From contig CAWBCV010000002.1 of NCBI GenBank assembly GCA_963787425.1, positions 1 through 64,000 on the forward strand: a DNA stretch of 64,000 bases, read 5' to 3'. This document shows positions 44,687 through 53,395 of this stretch, piece by piece (positions within the stretch are counted from its first letter, which is position 1; each line of letters opens with the position of its first letter). The stretch comes from AP-15 sp963787425 (GTDB taxonomy: Bacteria > Pseudomonadota > Alphaproteobacteria > ATCC43930 > CGMCC-115725). Below the pieces are notes generated by a model. The model was not told the origin of the DNA and made no database searches. It saw nothing but the letters and a program-made list of their open reading frames with translations. The position numbers and the translations under genes are program-made.

Positions 44687-46561
44687 TCAAATGATTTTGC
44701 GCAACCGCAATTCCTTGAGGATCTGCTCGGCAGCGGCATCGGGTGTTACGTCAATCGTCATGATCCGGATTTCGGAGGCTTCCGGCGGCTCATAGGCAGA
44801 ATCGAGACCGGTGAAGTGATCGAGCCGCCCGGCCCTAGCCTTGGCGTAAAGCCCCTTGGGGTCGCGGCGTATGCATTCCTCGAGCGGCGTGTCGACAAAC
44901 ACTTCGAGAAAAGCGATGGGACCGGTCAGTTCGCGGACCATGCGGCGCTCTGCGCGAAACGGCGAGATGAACGAACAGATTACGATGAGCCCGGCCTCCG
45001 CCATCAGTTTTGCAACTTCGCCCACCCGTCTGATGTTCTCGACCCGGTCGGCGTCGGTGAAGCCAAGGTCGCGGTTGAGACCGTGGCGGACATTGTCGCC
45101 GTCGAGCAGCATCGTGTGGCGGCCGAGCGCGAGCAGCTTTTTCTCGACAATGTCGGCAATCGTCGATTTTCCGGCACCCGATAATCCGGTCAGCCACAGC
45201 ACCGCCGGCGACTGGTCCTTTAGCTCAGCGCGCTCCTCCCGGCCGACCGTCAGCGCCTGCCAATGGATATTACTGGCCCGCCGCAGGCCGAAGGCGATCA
45301 TTCCGGCTCCTACCGTCTCGTTGGTGAGGCGGTCGATCAAAATGAAAGCGCCGGTGTCGCGGCAGACGGCGTACGGATCGAACGCTACGGGCGCGGCGGT
45401 CGAAAGGTTGCAGAACCCGATCTCGTTGAGCCCGAGCGTCCGGTCCGCCAGATGCGCCATCGTCTCCACATCAATGCGGTGCTTGAGCGCGGTAATGGTG
45501 GCCGTAACGGTACGCGTCCCGATCTTCAGCAAATAAGAGCGGCCGGGGACGAGCGGCTGGTCGCTCATCCAGATCACGTGCGCGGCGAACTGGTCGACGC
45601 ATTCGGGCGGCTCGCGAGGAGCTGCGAGGAGATCGCCGCGGGAAATGTCGATCTCCGTTTCGAATGTAAGGGTAACCGCATCACCCTCCCGCGCGCGATC
45701 GGCTGTGCCCTCGAATATGACGATTTCCTTGAGCCTTGCGGACCGACCAGAGCCGGCCAGCAAAACATCGTCGCCGGGGGCGATCGAGCCGGACACCACG
45801 GTGCCCGAGAAGCCGCGGAAGTCGCCGTTCGGGCGATTGACCCATTGCACCGGGAAACGGAAGGGCCGTTCGACTTTGTCGCCCGAAATGTCGACTGCAT
45901 AAAGGTGCTCGATCAGGGTGGGTCCGCCGTACCAGGGCATCCGAGGCGAGATCTGGGTGACATTGTCGCCGAGTCGCGCGGAAAGCGGAATTGCCGCTAC
46001 GGAGACCTCGCCGAGGTGAGCGGCAAAGGCCAAAAAATGCTCGGCAATATCATCGAAGCGGCGCCGCTCGAACCCGACGAGGTCCATCTTGTTGGCGGCG
46101 AGCACGATCTGCCGGATGCCGAGCAGGCAACAAATAAAGGCGTGCCGCTTGGTTTGCGGCAGCACACCTTTGCGTGCGTCGACCAGGATCACCGCGAGGT
46201 CCGAAGTCGAAGCGCCGGTCGCCATGTTTCGGGTGTATTGCTCGTGCCCCGGTGTATCGGCCACGATAAAGGCACGCTCCGGTGTCGCAAAGAACCGATA
46301 CGCGACGTCGATGGTGATGCGCTGCTGACGCTCGTCCTCGAGCCCATCTAGCAGAAGCGAGAAATCAATCTCGTCGCCGGTCGTCCCGAAACGCCGGGAT
46401 TCGCGCTGCAGCGCGCCGAGCTGGTCGTCGAGGATCGAACCACATTCATAGAGCAACCGGCCGATCAATGTCGATTTGCCGTCGTCGACCGACCCGCAGG
46501 TTAAGAGATGCAGCAGGTCCTTGCCTGGCCGAGCGGAAGGCTCGCCATGCGGGCGGGACAT
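44687..46561 (-). CDS. cysNC: Bifunctional sulfate adenylyltransferase large subunit / APS kinase
   Basis: 624 residues from ATG 46561. The N-terminal elongation-factor-like GTPase (CysN, about 1-430) has CGSVDDGKSTLIGRLLYECG, VADTPGHEQYTRNMATGAS and AANKMDL. The C-terminal APS kinase (CysC, about 435-624) has LWLTGLSGAGKSTIADIVE and LDGDNVRHGLNRDLGF. With CysD it forms APS from sulfate and ATP, driven by GTP, then phosphorylates it to PAPS. The start shares one base with the cysD stop (TGATG), so production is coupled. The NodQ-like fused form is common in rhizobia. Confidence 0.94.
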   Translation of the reverse strand: MSRPHGEPSARPGKDLLHLLTCGSVDDGKSTLIGRLLYECGSILDDQLGALQRESRRFGTTGDEIDFSLLLDGLEDERQQRITIDVAYRFFATPERAFIVADTPGHEQYTRNMATGASTSDLAVILVDARKGVLPQTKRHAFICCLLGIRQIVLAANKMDLVGFERRRFDDIAEHFLAFAAHLGEVSVAAIPLSARLGDNVTQISPRMPWYGGPTLIEHLYAVDISGDKVERPFRFPVQWVNRPNGDFRGFSGTVVSGSIAPGDDVLLAGSGRSARLKEIVIFEGTADRAREGDAVTLTFETEIDISRGDLLAAPREPPECVDQFAAHVIWMSDQPLVPGRSYLLKIGTRTVTATITALKHRIDVETMAHLADRTLGLNEIGFCNLSTAAPVAFDPYAVCRDTGAFILIDRLTNETVGAGMIAFGLRRASNIHWQALTVGREERAELKDQSPAVLWLTGLSGAGKSTIADIVEKKLLALGRHTMLLDGDNVRHGLNRDLGFTDADRVENIRRVGEVAKLMAEAGLIVICSFISPFRAERRMVRELTGPIAFLEVFVDTPLEECIRRDPKGLYAKARAGRLDHFTGLDSAYEPPEASEIRIMTIDVTPDAAAEQILKELRLRKII

Positions 46562-47487
46562 CAGAAATAACCTTCGCGCTTCTTGCGTTCCATCGCGGCT
46601 TCCTCGTCGCTGTCGATCAGCCGGCCCTGCCGCTCGGACTGGCGCGTATTGCGCAGCTCGGCGACGATTTGGGCGGGCGTGGCAGCGGTCGATTCGATGG
46701 CGCCGGTCAGCGGATAGCATCCCAAGGTGCGGAAGCGCACATGCCGCAATTCGGGCCGCTCGCCGGGCTCCAGCGGCAGACGATCGTCGTCCACCATGAT
46801 CCAAACCCCATTGCGGCTGACTACCGGGCGCGACTTGGCGAAATAGAGCGGCACGACGGGAATTTCTTCTGCTGCGACATATTCCCAAATATCCGGCTCG
46901 GTCCAGTTGGACAGCGGGAAAACGCGCATCGATTGCCGCTCGCGCAGGCGGGTGTTGTAGAGCCGCCAAAGCTCAGGCCTCTGGTTCTTCGGGTCCCAGG
47001 CGTGGCCGGCGCTGCGCACCGAGAAGACCCGCTCCTTGGCGCGGCTCTTTTCCTCGTCCCTGCGCGCACCGCCGAACGCCGCGTCAAAACCATGGCGGTC
47101 GAGCGCTTGCTTCAGCGCTTCGGTCTTCATCACCGCCGTGTGCAATGCCGATCCCGAAGTGATCGGGTTGATGCCCCGCGCCCTCCCCTCCTTGTTGGTG
47201 TGGACGAGGAGGTCGAGCCCGACCCGGCGAACCGTGTCGTCGCGAAACGCGATCATGTCGCGGAATTTCCAGCCGGTGTCGATATGGAGGAGCGGAAAAG
47301 GCGGCTTGCCGGGAAAGAAAGCCTTGCGAGCCAGGTGCAGCATCACGCTCGAATCCTTCCCGATCGAATAGAGCAGGACCGGGTTGCGAAATTCGGCAGC
47401 TACCTCGCGCATAATGCCGATCGAGTCGGCTTCGAGGCGCTTCAGATGTTTGGGCAAATGCCGGGCGAGCGGGATTTTGTCGGTCAC
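46561..47487 (-). CDS. cysD: Sulfate adenylyltransferase small subunit
   Basis: PP-loop ATPase subunit that adenylates sulfate together with CysN. From GTG 47487 it is 308 residues, the normal size; an earlier in-frame GTG at 47547 would add 20 residues that do not match the family. Motifs: EADSIGIMREVAAEF, NPVLLYSIGKDSSVMLHLA (PP loop), FPLLHIDTGWKFRDMI, GGARRDEEKSRAKERVFS and the C-terminal FRTLGCYPLTGAIES. First gene of the cysD-cysNC pair. Confidence 0.92.
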   Translation of the reverse strand: MTDKIPLARHLPKHLKRLEADSIGIMREVAAEFRNPVLLYSIGKDSSVMLHLARKAFFPGKPPFPLLHIDTGWKFRDMIAFRDDTVRRVGLDLLVHTNKEGRARGINPITSGSALHTAVMKTEALKQALDRHGFDAAFGGARRDEEKSRAKERVFSVRSAGHAWDPKNQRPELWRLYNTRLRERQSMRVFPLSNWTEPDIWEYVAAEEIPVVPLYFAKSRPVVSRNGVWIMVDDDRLPLEPGERPELRHVRFRTLGCYPLTGAIESTAATPAQIVAELRNTRQSERQGRLIDSDEEAAMERKKREGYF

Positions 47488-47572
47488 AATATCCAAAGAA
47501 AATTTTTCAGCATACAGCCGTAAGCTAACGCCGAGCGGGCCGCGCACCCATGCTCGCCGCTGACGGCTACGA

Positions 47573-48550
47573 TCAATGCAGCTTCGGTGTCCTGAGAAAC
47601 CGCGTCCGGTCGGCGGACAGGATGCGAAGAGTCATCGTCTCCTCTTCCCGTACCACCTGCATTATCACCTCGCTGCCGGCCGGCCCCCCCGCCCACACCT
47701 TCCGCCACAGGCCGGCGAGGCTGGCGACCGGATCATCGCGCACTGCGAGGATGCGGTCCCCGGGTCGCAGCCCAGCTTTGCTTGCGGGCCCCTTCTCGGC
47801 GAGCCCGGCGACCACGATTGCGTCCTCCACCTCGGCAGCGTAGAGCCCGAGCCATGGGCGGGGCGGCCGGTTCGGCCGACCATAGGTCAGCATGTCGTCG
47901 AGGATCGGGGGCAGCAGCTCGATCGGCACCACCATGTTGACATCGCGGCGCAGTTCGCGGCCGCTGGCGTGCTGAACGTGCAGCGAACCGATGCCGATCA
48001 GCCGGCCGTCGGCGCCGATCAGCGCGGCGCCGCCCCAAAACGGGTGCGCCGGGGCCGTAAAGATCGCTCGGTCGAGGACATACTCCCAATATCCGGCAAA
48101 TTCCTGCCGCGCGACGACCCTCGCCGATAGCGCGTGGCGCCGGCCTCCTTCGGCGGCCATTATGGCGCGGTCGCCGGCGCCGACCCGCACCCCGACGCCG
48201 AGCTCGATCGGCGGCACCTTGAGCCGCCCGAGCGCCTGCACGAGACCGAAGCCGGTCTCCTGGTCGTAGCCGAGGACATGCCCTTGCACGGCACCGCCGC
48301 CCTCCGAGGTGAGCCACATCGTCTCGGCCTCGGTGACCAGATAGCCGATCGTCAGCACCAAGCCGTCCTCGCGGATCAGAACACCGCTGCCGGCACGTTC
48401 GGTGCCGAGCGTCCCGGCGGTGAACGCATCCTCGGGGACGGTCGCGCGCAGGCCGAGGACGGCGCTCAGCGCTCGGTCCAGATCAAACGAGCAATCCGCC
48501 TGGTTCGGCTGGATCTCGCCCGGTATCTCCCAATCTACGGTTCGCGACAT
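47573..48550 (-). CDS. HtrA/S1C-like protein with PDZ domain, catalytic triad missing
   Basis: 325 residues from ATG 48550. The fold follows HtrA: GSGVLIREDGLVLTIGYLVT, then GYDQETGFGLVQALG, then HPFWGGAALIGADGRLIGIG, and a PDZ domain from about 230 (EKGPASKAGLRPGDRILAV). The usual His in T-x-A-H-V reads IGYLV, the Asp position reads TGFGLV and the Ser in GNSGGP reads WGGAAL, so none of the triad is conserved. No clear signal peptide. Probably a binding or chaperone-like pseudoprotease. It is divergent from groESL; any link to heat stress is only positional. Confidence 0.82.
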   Translation of the reverse strand: MSRTVDWEIPGEIQPNQADCSFDLDRALSAVLGLRATVPEDAFTAGTLGTERAGSGVLIREDGLVLTIGYLVTEAETMWLTSEGGGAVQGHVLGYDQETGFGLVQALGRLKVPPIELGVGVRVGAGDRAIMAAEGGRRHALSARVVARQEFAGYWEYVLDRAIFTAPAHPFWGGAALIGADGRLIGIGSLHVQHASGRELRRDVNMVVPIELLPPILDDMLTYGRPNRPPRPWLGLYAAEVEDAIVVAGLAEKGPASKAGLRPGDRILAVRDDPVASLAGLWRKVWAGGPAGSEVIMQVVREEETMTLRILSADRTRFLRTPKLH

Positions 48551-48682
48551 TTTGGCGGCTCGTTCATAGCGGGTAATCGTATCATAACCACAAACGGCAC
48601 GGCTGGGTTCAGCTCTTTTCAGAGTGTCTTGCCCGAGGTCCCGGCGAGGTCGTCGCGGGCTCCTCAGTGTACGCCATATTGC

Positions 48683-48739
48683 TTGACAATCCGACAAGGC
48701 CCAATTATGTCAGCAGCACTCTCAGGGCGAGAGTGCTAA
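48683..48739 (+). promoter_or_regulatory. groESL promoter with CIRCE operator
   Basis: TTGACA (48683-48688), a 17-base spacer and TATGTC (48706-48711) make a plausible sigma-70 promoter. Just downstream is the HrcA operator: GCAGCACTC (48713-48721), nine-base spacer, GAGTGCTAA (48731-48739). The right half is perfect to the CIRCE consensus; the left half departs at its first two bases. Predicts HrcA repression relieved by heat. Confidence 0.88.
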
Positions 48740-48773
48740 TTCCGGATTTTGGTTTGCGTTCTAGGAGGTATTC

Positions 48774-49088
48774 ATGAAATTCCGTCCATTGCACGACCGC
48801 GTGCTGATTCGGCGCGTCGAGGGCGAGGAGAAGACGGCGGGCGGCATCATCATCCCCGATACGGCGAAAGAAAAGCCGATGGAGGGCGAGGTGGTCGCCG
48901 CCGGTCCGGGTGCGCGGGGCGACGATGGCAAGCTCCAGCCGATGGACGTCAAGGCGGGCGACCGTGTGCTGTTTGGCAAATGGTCGGGCACCGAGGTCAA
49001 GCTCGAAGGCGAAGAGCTGATCATCATGAAAGAGTCCGACATCATGGGCGTGCTCGAACGGGGCGCCGCCGCACAAAAGGTCGCTTGA
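48774..49088 (+). CDS. groES: GroES co-chaperonin
   Basis: 104 residues from ATG 48774 with AGGAGG upstream. A ring-forming lid for GroEL. Shows the start FRPLHDRVLIRRVEGEEKTA, the mobile loop (GGIIIPDTAKEKPMEGEV) and the C-terminal EELIIMKESDIMGVLE. First gene of the CIRCE-controlled groESL operon, 14 bases before groEL. Confidence 0.97.
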   Translation: MKFRPLHDRVLIRRVEGEEKTAGGIIIPDTAKEKPMEGEVVAAGPGARGDDGKLQPMDVKAGDRVLFGKWSGTEVKLEGEELIIMKESDIMGVLERGAAAQKVA

Positions 49089-49102
49089 GGAGAAGAAGAG
49101 AA

Positions 49103-50740
49103 ATGGCTGCCAAAGAAGTCAAATTTCATGGCGACGCACGCGAGCGCATGCTGCGCGGCGTCGACATCCTCGCCAATGCCGTCAAGGTGACGTTGGGCCC
49201 GAAGGGGCGTAATGTCGTCCTCGACAAATCGTTCGGCGCGCCGCGCATCACCAAAGACGGCGTTACGGTCGCCAAAGAGATCGAGCTGCCCGACAAATTC
49301 GAGAATATGGGCGCCCAGATGGTGCGCGAGGTCGCATCGAAGACCAGCGATCAGGCGGGCGACGGAACCACGACTGCGACCCTTCTGGCCCAGGCGATCG
49401 TGCGCGAGGGAGCCAAGGCGGTCGCGGCCGGCATGAACCCGATGGATCTAAAGCGCGGCATCGATGTCGCCGTCGCTGCTGTCGTCGAGGACATCAAAAA
49501 GCGTTCAAAGAAGATCTCGACGAACGAAGAGATCGCGCAGGTCGGCACAATTTCGGCCAATGGCGAGCGCGAAGTCGGCGAGATGATCGCGCAGGCGATG
49601 CAAAAGGTCGGCAATGAGGGCGTGATTACGGTCGAAGAGGCGAAGAGCCTCGAGACCGAGCTCGATGTCGTCGAAGGTATGCAGTTCGACCGCGGTTATC
49701 TCTCGCCCTATTTCGTCACCAATGCCGAGAAGATGATCGCCGAGCTGGAGAACCCCTACATCTTGATCCACGAGAAGAAGCTCTCCGGCTTGCAGGCGAT
49801 GCTGCCGGTGCTCGAGTCGGTGGTGCAGAGCGGCAAGCCTTTGCTTATCGTCGCCGAGGATGTCGAGGGTGAGGCTCTCGCCACGTTGGTCGTCAACAAG
49901 CTGCGCGGCGGCCTCAAAGTGACCGCGGTCAAGGCGCCTGGCTTTGGCGACCGGCGCAAGGCCATGCTCGAGGATATCGCGGTCCTGACCGCCGGGCAGG
50001 TCATCAGCGAAGATCTCGGCATCAAGCTTGAGAACGTCACGCTCGACATGCTGGGACAGGCGAAGCGCGTGCGCGTCGAAAAAGAGAACACGACGATCAT
50101 CGACGGCGCGGGCAAGAAAGAGGACATCGAGGGCCGCATCGCGCAGATCAAGCAGCAGATCGAAGAGACGACCTCGGATTACGACCGCGAGAAATTGCAG
50201 GAGCGGCTGGCGAAGCTCGCCGGTGGCGTCGCTGTGATCCGCGTCGGCGGCGCAACCGAGGTCGAGGTCAAGGAGAAGAAGGACCGGGTCGACGACGCGA
50301 TGCACGCGACCCGCGCCGCGGTTGAAGAAGGCGTAGTCGCCGGCGGCGGTGCGGCGCTGCTCTATGCGATCCGCGCTCTCGAGGGACTGAAGCCGACCAA
50401 CAACGACCAAAAGGTGGGCATCGACATCGTCAAGAAGGCGCTGTCATACCCGGCCCGCCAGATCGCCGAGAACTCCGGCACCGACGGGTCGATCATCGTC
50501 GGCAAGCTGCTCGACAGCACCGACCCGAACTACGGCTATGACGCTCAGAAGGGTGAGTTCACCGACATGATCCGCTCGGGGATCATCGACCCGACCAAGG
50601 TCGTGCGGCATGCTCTGCAGGATGCCTCGTCAGTCGCGGGTTTGTTGATCACCACCGAAGCGATGGTTGCCGAGAAGCCGGAGCCGAAGACCCCGCCGGC
50701 CATGCCGCCCGGCGGCGGAATGGGCGGAATGGACTTCTAA
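49103..50740 (+). CDS. groEL: GroEL chaperonin
   Basis: 545 residues from ATG 49103 with GAGGAGAAG upstream. An ATP-driven protein-folding cage in the cytoplasm. Visible: VTLGPKGRNVVLDKSFG, DGTTTATLLAQAIVREGAKA (ATP site), the apical domain around FDRGYLSPYFVTNAEKM, and the C-terminal GGGMGGMDF tail. No lesions. Rhizobial genomes often carry several groEL copies; the CIRCE operator suggests this is the HrcA-controlled one. Confidence 0.97.
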   Translation: MAAKEVKFHGDARERMLRGVDILANAVKVTLGPKGRNVVLDKSFGAPRITKDGVTVAKEIELPDKFENMGAQMVREVASKTSDQAGDGTTTATLLAQAIVREGAKAVAAGMNPMDLKRGIDVAVAAVVEDIKKRSKKISTNEEIAQVGTISANGEREVGEMIAQAMQKVGNEGVITVEEAKSLETELDVVEGMQFDRGYLSPYFVTNAEKMIAELENPYILIHEKKLSGLQAMLPVLESVVQSGKPLLIVAEDVEGEALATLVVNKLRGGLKVTAVKAPGFGDRRKAMLEDIAVLTAGQVISEDLGIKLENVTLDMLGQAKRVRVEKENTTIIDGAGKKEDIEGRIAQIKQQIEETTSDYDREKLQERLAKLAGGVAVIRVGGATEVEVKEKKDRVDDAMHATRAAVEEGVVAGGGAALLYAIRALEGLKPTNNDQKVGIDIVKKALSYPARQIAENSGTDGSIIVGKLLDSTDPNYGYDAQKGEFTDMIRSGIIDPTKVVRHALQDASSVAGLLITTEAMVAEKPEPKTPPAMPPGGGMGGMDF

Positions 50741-50762
50741 TCCCGCTAATTGCTTGAATCAA

Positions 50763-50800
50763 GCCGCCCGTCCGTGGGAAACCGCGGGCGGGCGTTTTGT
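50763..50800 (+). terminator. Rho-independent terminator after groEL
   Basis: A GC-rich stem with arms around CCGCCCGTCCG and CGGGCGGGCG and a GGGAAACC-type loop is followed by TTTTGTT. It begins 23 bases after the groEL stop and should end the groESL transcript. Confidence 0.8.
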
Positions 50801-50885
50801 TAAGCACGAGGATGGGTTGCATAAAGCCTGAAATGGATCAATCCTGGCCCGGTATCTGTTTTGCGTGCCGGGGAGAGGAGGTCCA

Positions 50886-51494
50886 ATGGGCGAAGTCATT
50901 CCGTTCCCGTCACGCAAATTTGCCGAAGCCGCGGTGGGGGCCGTCGCCAGGCGGCGCCCGCCGGCGACGGTTTTTCACGACCGCGGCTGGCGCATCCTCG
51001 AACTGCCGAGCAGCGGACAATATCTCGCAGTATCGAGCTATTGCCGCCGCGGTATCGTGGTCGGCCGCTTCGCTCCGCAGTCGGCTGCCGAGAACCATCA
51101 CGAAGGCACCGAAATCGCCATCCTGACGCGCTGCGGCGCCGACGAGAAGCTGGCACGCTGCACGATCGCCTGGCTGAATTCGAATGGGCCGCGAACCGCA
51201 ATCCTCAGCTCCTTCGTCGTCGCCGCAGGGGGACGCTACCGATATTGGCGCGACGCGATCGTCGAAGTCGCGGCGATCGGCGGGACCAGGCTCGCCAGGC
51301 TGCTCGACGGCAGCATCGCTATCGCACGGGAACCCGAGCCGGTGCCGCTGCTGGATTTGTTCGCCCCGGTCAAAGAGGACCGGCGTCGCGCCACCTTCTA
51401 CCGCCTGCCGCGCGAGATGCGCGCCGCCATTCTGCGCTGGGCTGATCCGCGGGCGGAATTTGGCGGATGGCCGGATCCGGCCTTGCGGCTTTAG
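50886..51494 (+). CDS. Hypothetical protein
   Basis: 202 residues from ATG 50886, with GGAGAGGAGG six bases upstream deciding the start. The N-terminus is MGEVIPFPSRKFAEAA; further on IAILTRCGADEKLARCTIAW and FYRLPREMRAAILRWADPRA. No membrane segment, signal or recognised domain. Sits between groEL and the J-domain gene on the same strand but after a strong terminator, so probably has its own promoter. I do not recognise the family. Confidence 0.7.
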   Translation: MGEVIPFPSRKFAEAAVGAVARRRPPATVFHDRGWRILELPSSGQYLAVSSYCRRGIVVGRFAPQSAAENHHEGTEIAILTRCGADEKLARCTIAWLNSNGPRTAILSSFVVAAGGRYRYWRDAIVEVAAIGGTRLARLLDGSIAIAREPEPVPLLDLFAPVKEDRRRATFYRLPREMRAAILRWADPRAEFGGWPDPALRL

Positions 51495-51607
51495 CCGGCA
51501 TTCCGCGCTTGCGCTGCCGCAACCCTGCTCTGCTCAGCCGAACTGCCGATCCGCACGACACGCCGCATCCTTGCCAGCCGACGGCGCTCTGCCCATACTG
51601 AATCGCG

Positions 51608-52195
51608 ATGCGGCGTCTTTTGTCCGATCCGATTTTCGAGACGGCGGCCAACGCGCCGATGCGGCCGTGCGACCACCCCGGCTGCATCGGCGGCGGTGAT
51701 TTCCGCGCGCCGAAATCCCGACTGGATCTGCACGATTATCACTGGTTCTGCCTCGAGCACGTGCGCGCCTACAACTCCGCGTGGAACTATTACGCTGGGA
51801 TGAGCGATGCCGAGATCGAAGCCGAGATCCGGCACGACACCGTCTGGCAGCGCCCGAGCTGGCGGCTGGGCGATCGTCATGGCCCCGGGTACGCCGATCG
51901 GATCCGCGACCCTTTAGGCGTATTCGCCCGCGGTCCGGAGGGGGCGAGGGAGCGCAGCCGGCGCAATGGCGACCAGATGCGGGATCCGGCGCGGCGCGCG
52001 CTGTCGGCGCGCGAGCAAGCACTTGCCGTTTTCGAGATCGAGGCGCCCTTCACCTTGGTGCGCCTCAAGGCGCGGTATAAAGTCCTGGTCAAGCTGCATC
52101 ATCCCGACGCCCATGGCGGCGACAAGGCAGCCGAGGAGAAGCTAAAGATCATCAATCAGGCTTATGCCACGCTGAAGGCCAGCTATTTCGCATGA
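51608..52195 (+). CDS. J-domain (DnaJ-like) protein
   Basis: 195 residues. The C-terminal 65 residues form a J domain with the essential HPD motif (KLHHPDAHGGDKAAEEKLK, then INQAYATLKAS), which should stimulate a DnaK partner. The N-terminal part has Cys/His pairs (RPCDHPGCIGGGDFRAP, HDYHWFCLEHVRAYNSAWNY) that could hold zinc. This architecture is common in Hyphomicrobiales next to cobS/cobT. The cobS start is 59 bases downstream, so co-transcription is likely. Client proteins unknown. Confidence 0.87.
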   Translation: MRRLLSDPIFETAANAPMRPCDHPGCIGGGDFRAPKSRLDLHDYHWFCLEHVRAYNSAWNYYAGMSDAEIEAEIRHDTVWQRPSWRLGDRHGPGYADRIRDPLGVFARGPEGARERSRRNGDQMRDPARRALSAREQALAVFEIEAPFTLVRLKARYKVLVKLHHPDAHGGDKAAEEKLKIINQAYATLKASYFA

Positions 52196-52254
52196 GCCTC
52201 GCGCTGCCGCACCTCGAACCCCATCCTGCTCCACCACTGGGATAAAAGCGAATA

Positions 52255-53259
52255 ATGCCATCCGTTCAGCCAACGGCTCCCGCCCCCGCCTTTCCTCTCG
52301 AACAGCCCGACATCACGATCTCGGTCCGTCAGACCTTCGGGATCAACAGCGATCTCCAGGTCCCGGCGTTCAGCCAGGCGAGCGAGCATGTCCCTGATCT
52401 GGACGATGCCTATCGTTTCGATCGAGATACCACATTGGCGATCCTCGCCGGGTTTGCCTTCAACCGTCGCGTGATGATCCAGGGCTACCACGGCACCGGC
52501 AAATCGACCCATGTCGAGCAGGTCGCCGCCCGGCTCAATTGGCCATGCATCCGCGTCAACCTCGACAGCCACATCAGCCGGATCGATCTGGTCGGCAAGG
52601 ACGCGATCGTATTGCGCGACAACAAGCAGGTCACCGAATTCCGCGAGGGTCTTCTGCCCTGGGCGTTGCAGCATCCGGTCGCGTTGTGCTTCGACGAATA
52701 CGATGCCGGGCGCCCCGACGTTATGTTCGTCATCCAGCGCGTGCTGGAGGTCGAGGGCAAGCTGACCCTGCTCGACCAGAACCGGGTGATCCGGCCGCAT
52801 TCCTACTTCCGGCTGTTCTCGACGGCGAACACCGTCGGACTCGGGGACACCACCGGCCTCTATCACGGAACGCAGCAGATCAACCAGGGCCAGATGGACC
52901 GCTGGAACATTGTCGCGACACTGAATTATCTGCCGCACGACGCCGAGGTCGACATCGTGCTGGCGAAAGTGCCGAGCTACGACAATGACGAAGACCGGCG
53001 GACGATCAGCGCGATGGTGGCACTGGCCGATCTGACCCGTGCCGGTTTCATCAACGGCGACATTTCGACCGTCATGTCGCCGCGCACAGTCATGACCTGG
53101 GCTGAGAACGCCCGCATTTTCGGCGATCTGGCTTTTGGTTTCAGGCTGACCTTCCTCAATAAATGCGACGAGACGGAGCGCCCGACGGTGGCCGAATACT
53201 ACCAGCGCTGCTTCGGCACCGAGCTGGCGGAGACCGGCGTCAACGCGACGTTGATGTAG
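52255..53259 (+). CDS. cobS: Aerobic cobaltochelatase subunit CobS
   Basis: A 334-residue AAA+ ATPase that with CobT drives cobalt insertion by CobN into hydrogenobyrinic acid diamide (aerobic B12 route). Walker A is MIQGYHGTGKSTHVEQVA and Walker B VALCFDEYDAGRPDVM, then FRLFSTANTVGLGDTTGLYH with sensor 1, and SPRTVMTWAENARIFGDLAF. N-terminus as in Rhizobiales (ITISVRQTFGINSDLQVPAF). About 135 bases separate it from cobT, with a hairpin repeat between. Confidence 0.94.
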   Translation: MPSVQPTAPAPAFPLEQPDITISVRQTFGINSDLQVPAFSQASEHVPDLDDAYRFDRDTTLAILAGFAFNRRVMIQGYHGTGKSTHVEQVAARLNWPCIRVNLDSHISRIDLVGKDAIVLRDNKQVTEFREGLLPWALQHPVALCFDEYDAGRPDVMFVIQRVLEVEGKLTLLDQNRVIRPHSYFRLFSTANTVGLGDTTGLYHGTQQINQGQMDRWNIVATLNYLPHDAEVDIVLAKVPSYDNDEDRRTISAMVALADLTRAGFINGDISTVMSPRTVMTWAENARIFGDLAFGFRLTFLNKCDETERPTVAEYYQRCFGTELAETGVNATLM

Positions 53260-53294
53260 GAGGTCCTCGCTTGCCGCCCCTCACTCTCCCTGTC

Positions 53295-53343
53295 GCCCCC
53301 ACCCTTCCCTCCCCCGCGAGCGGAGGAGGGTTAGGGAGGGGGG
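53295..53343. repeat. Inverted repeat between cobS and cobT
   Basis: Arms about 53295-53317 (CCCCCACCCTTCCCTCCCCC type) and 53320-53343 pair over most of their length. Of the same general class as the CTCTCC/GGAGAG repeat at 13883-14016. It would form a hairpin in the cobS-cobT transcript and might tune their ratio. Confidence 0.65.
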
Positions 53344-53395
53344 CGGCCGCCGGTGAGAGGCGACGCCTGTTTTTCAGCCCGGTTGGTCGCAACTG

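Noticed and set aside
49505..50410. 301-residue open frame antisense to groEL
   Set aside because: groEL is unmistakable on the other strand; antisense open frames are common in GC-rich genes.
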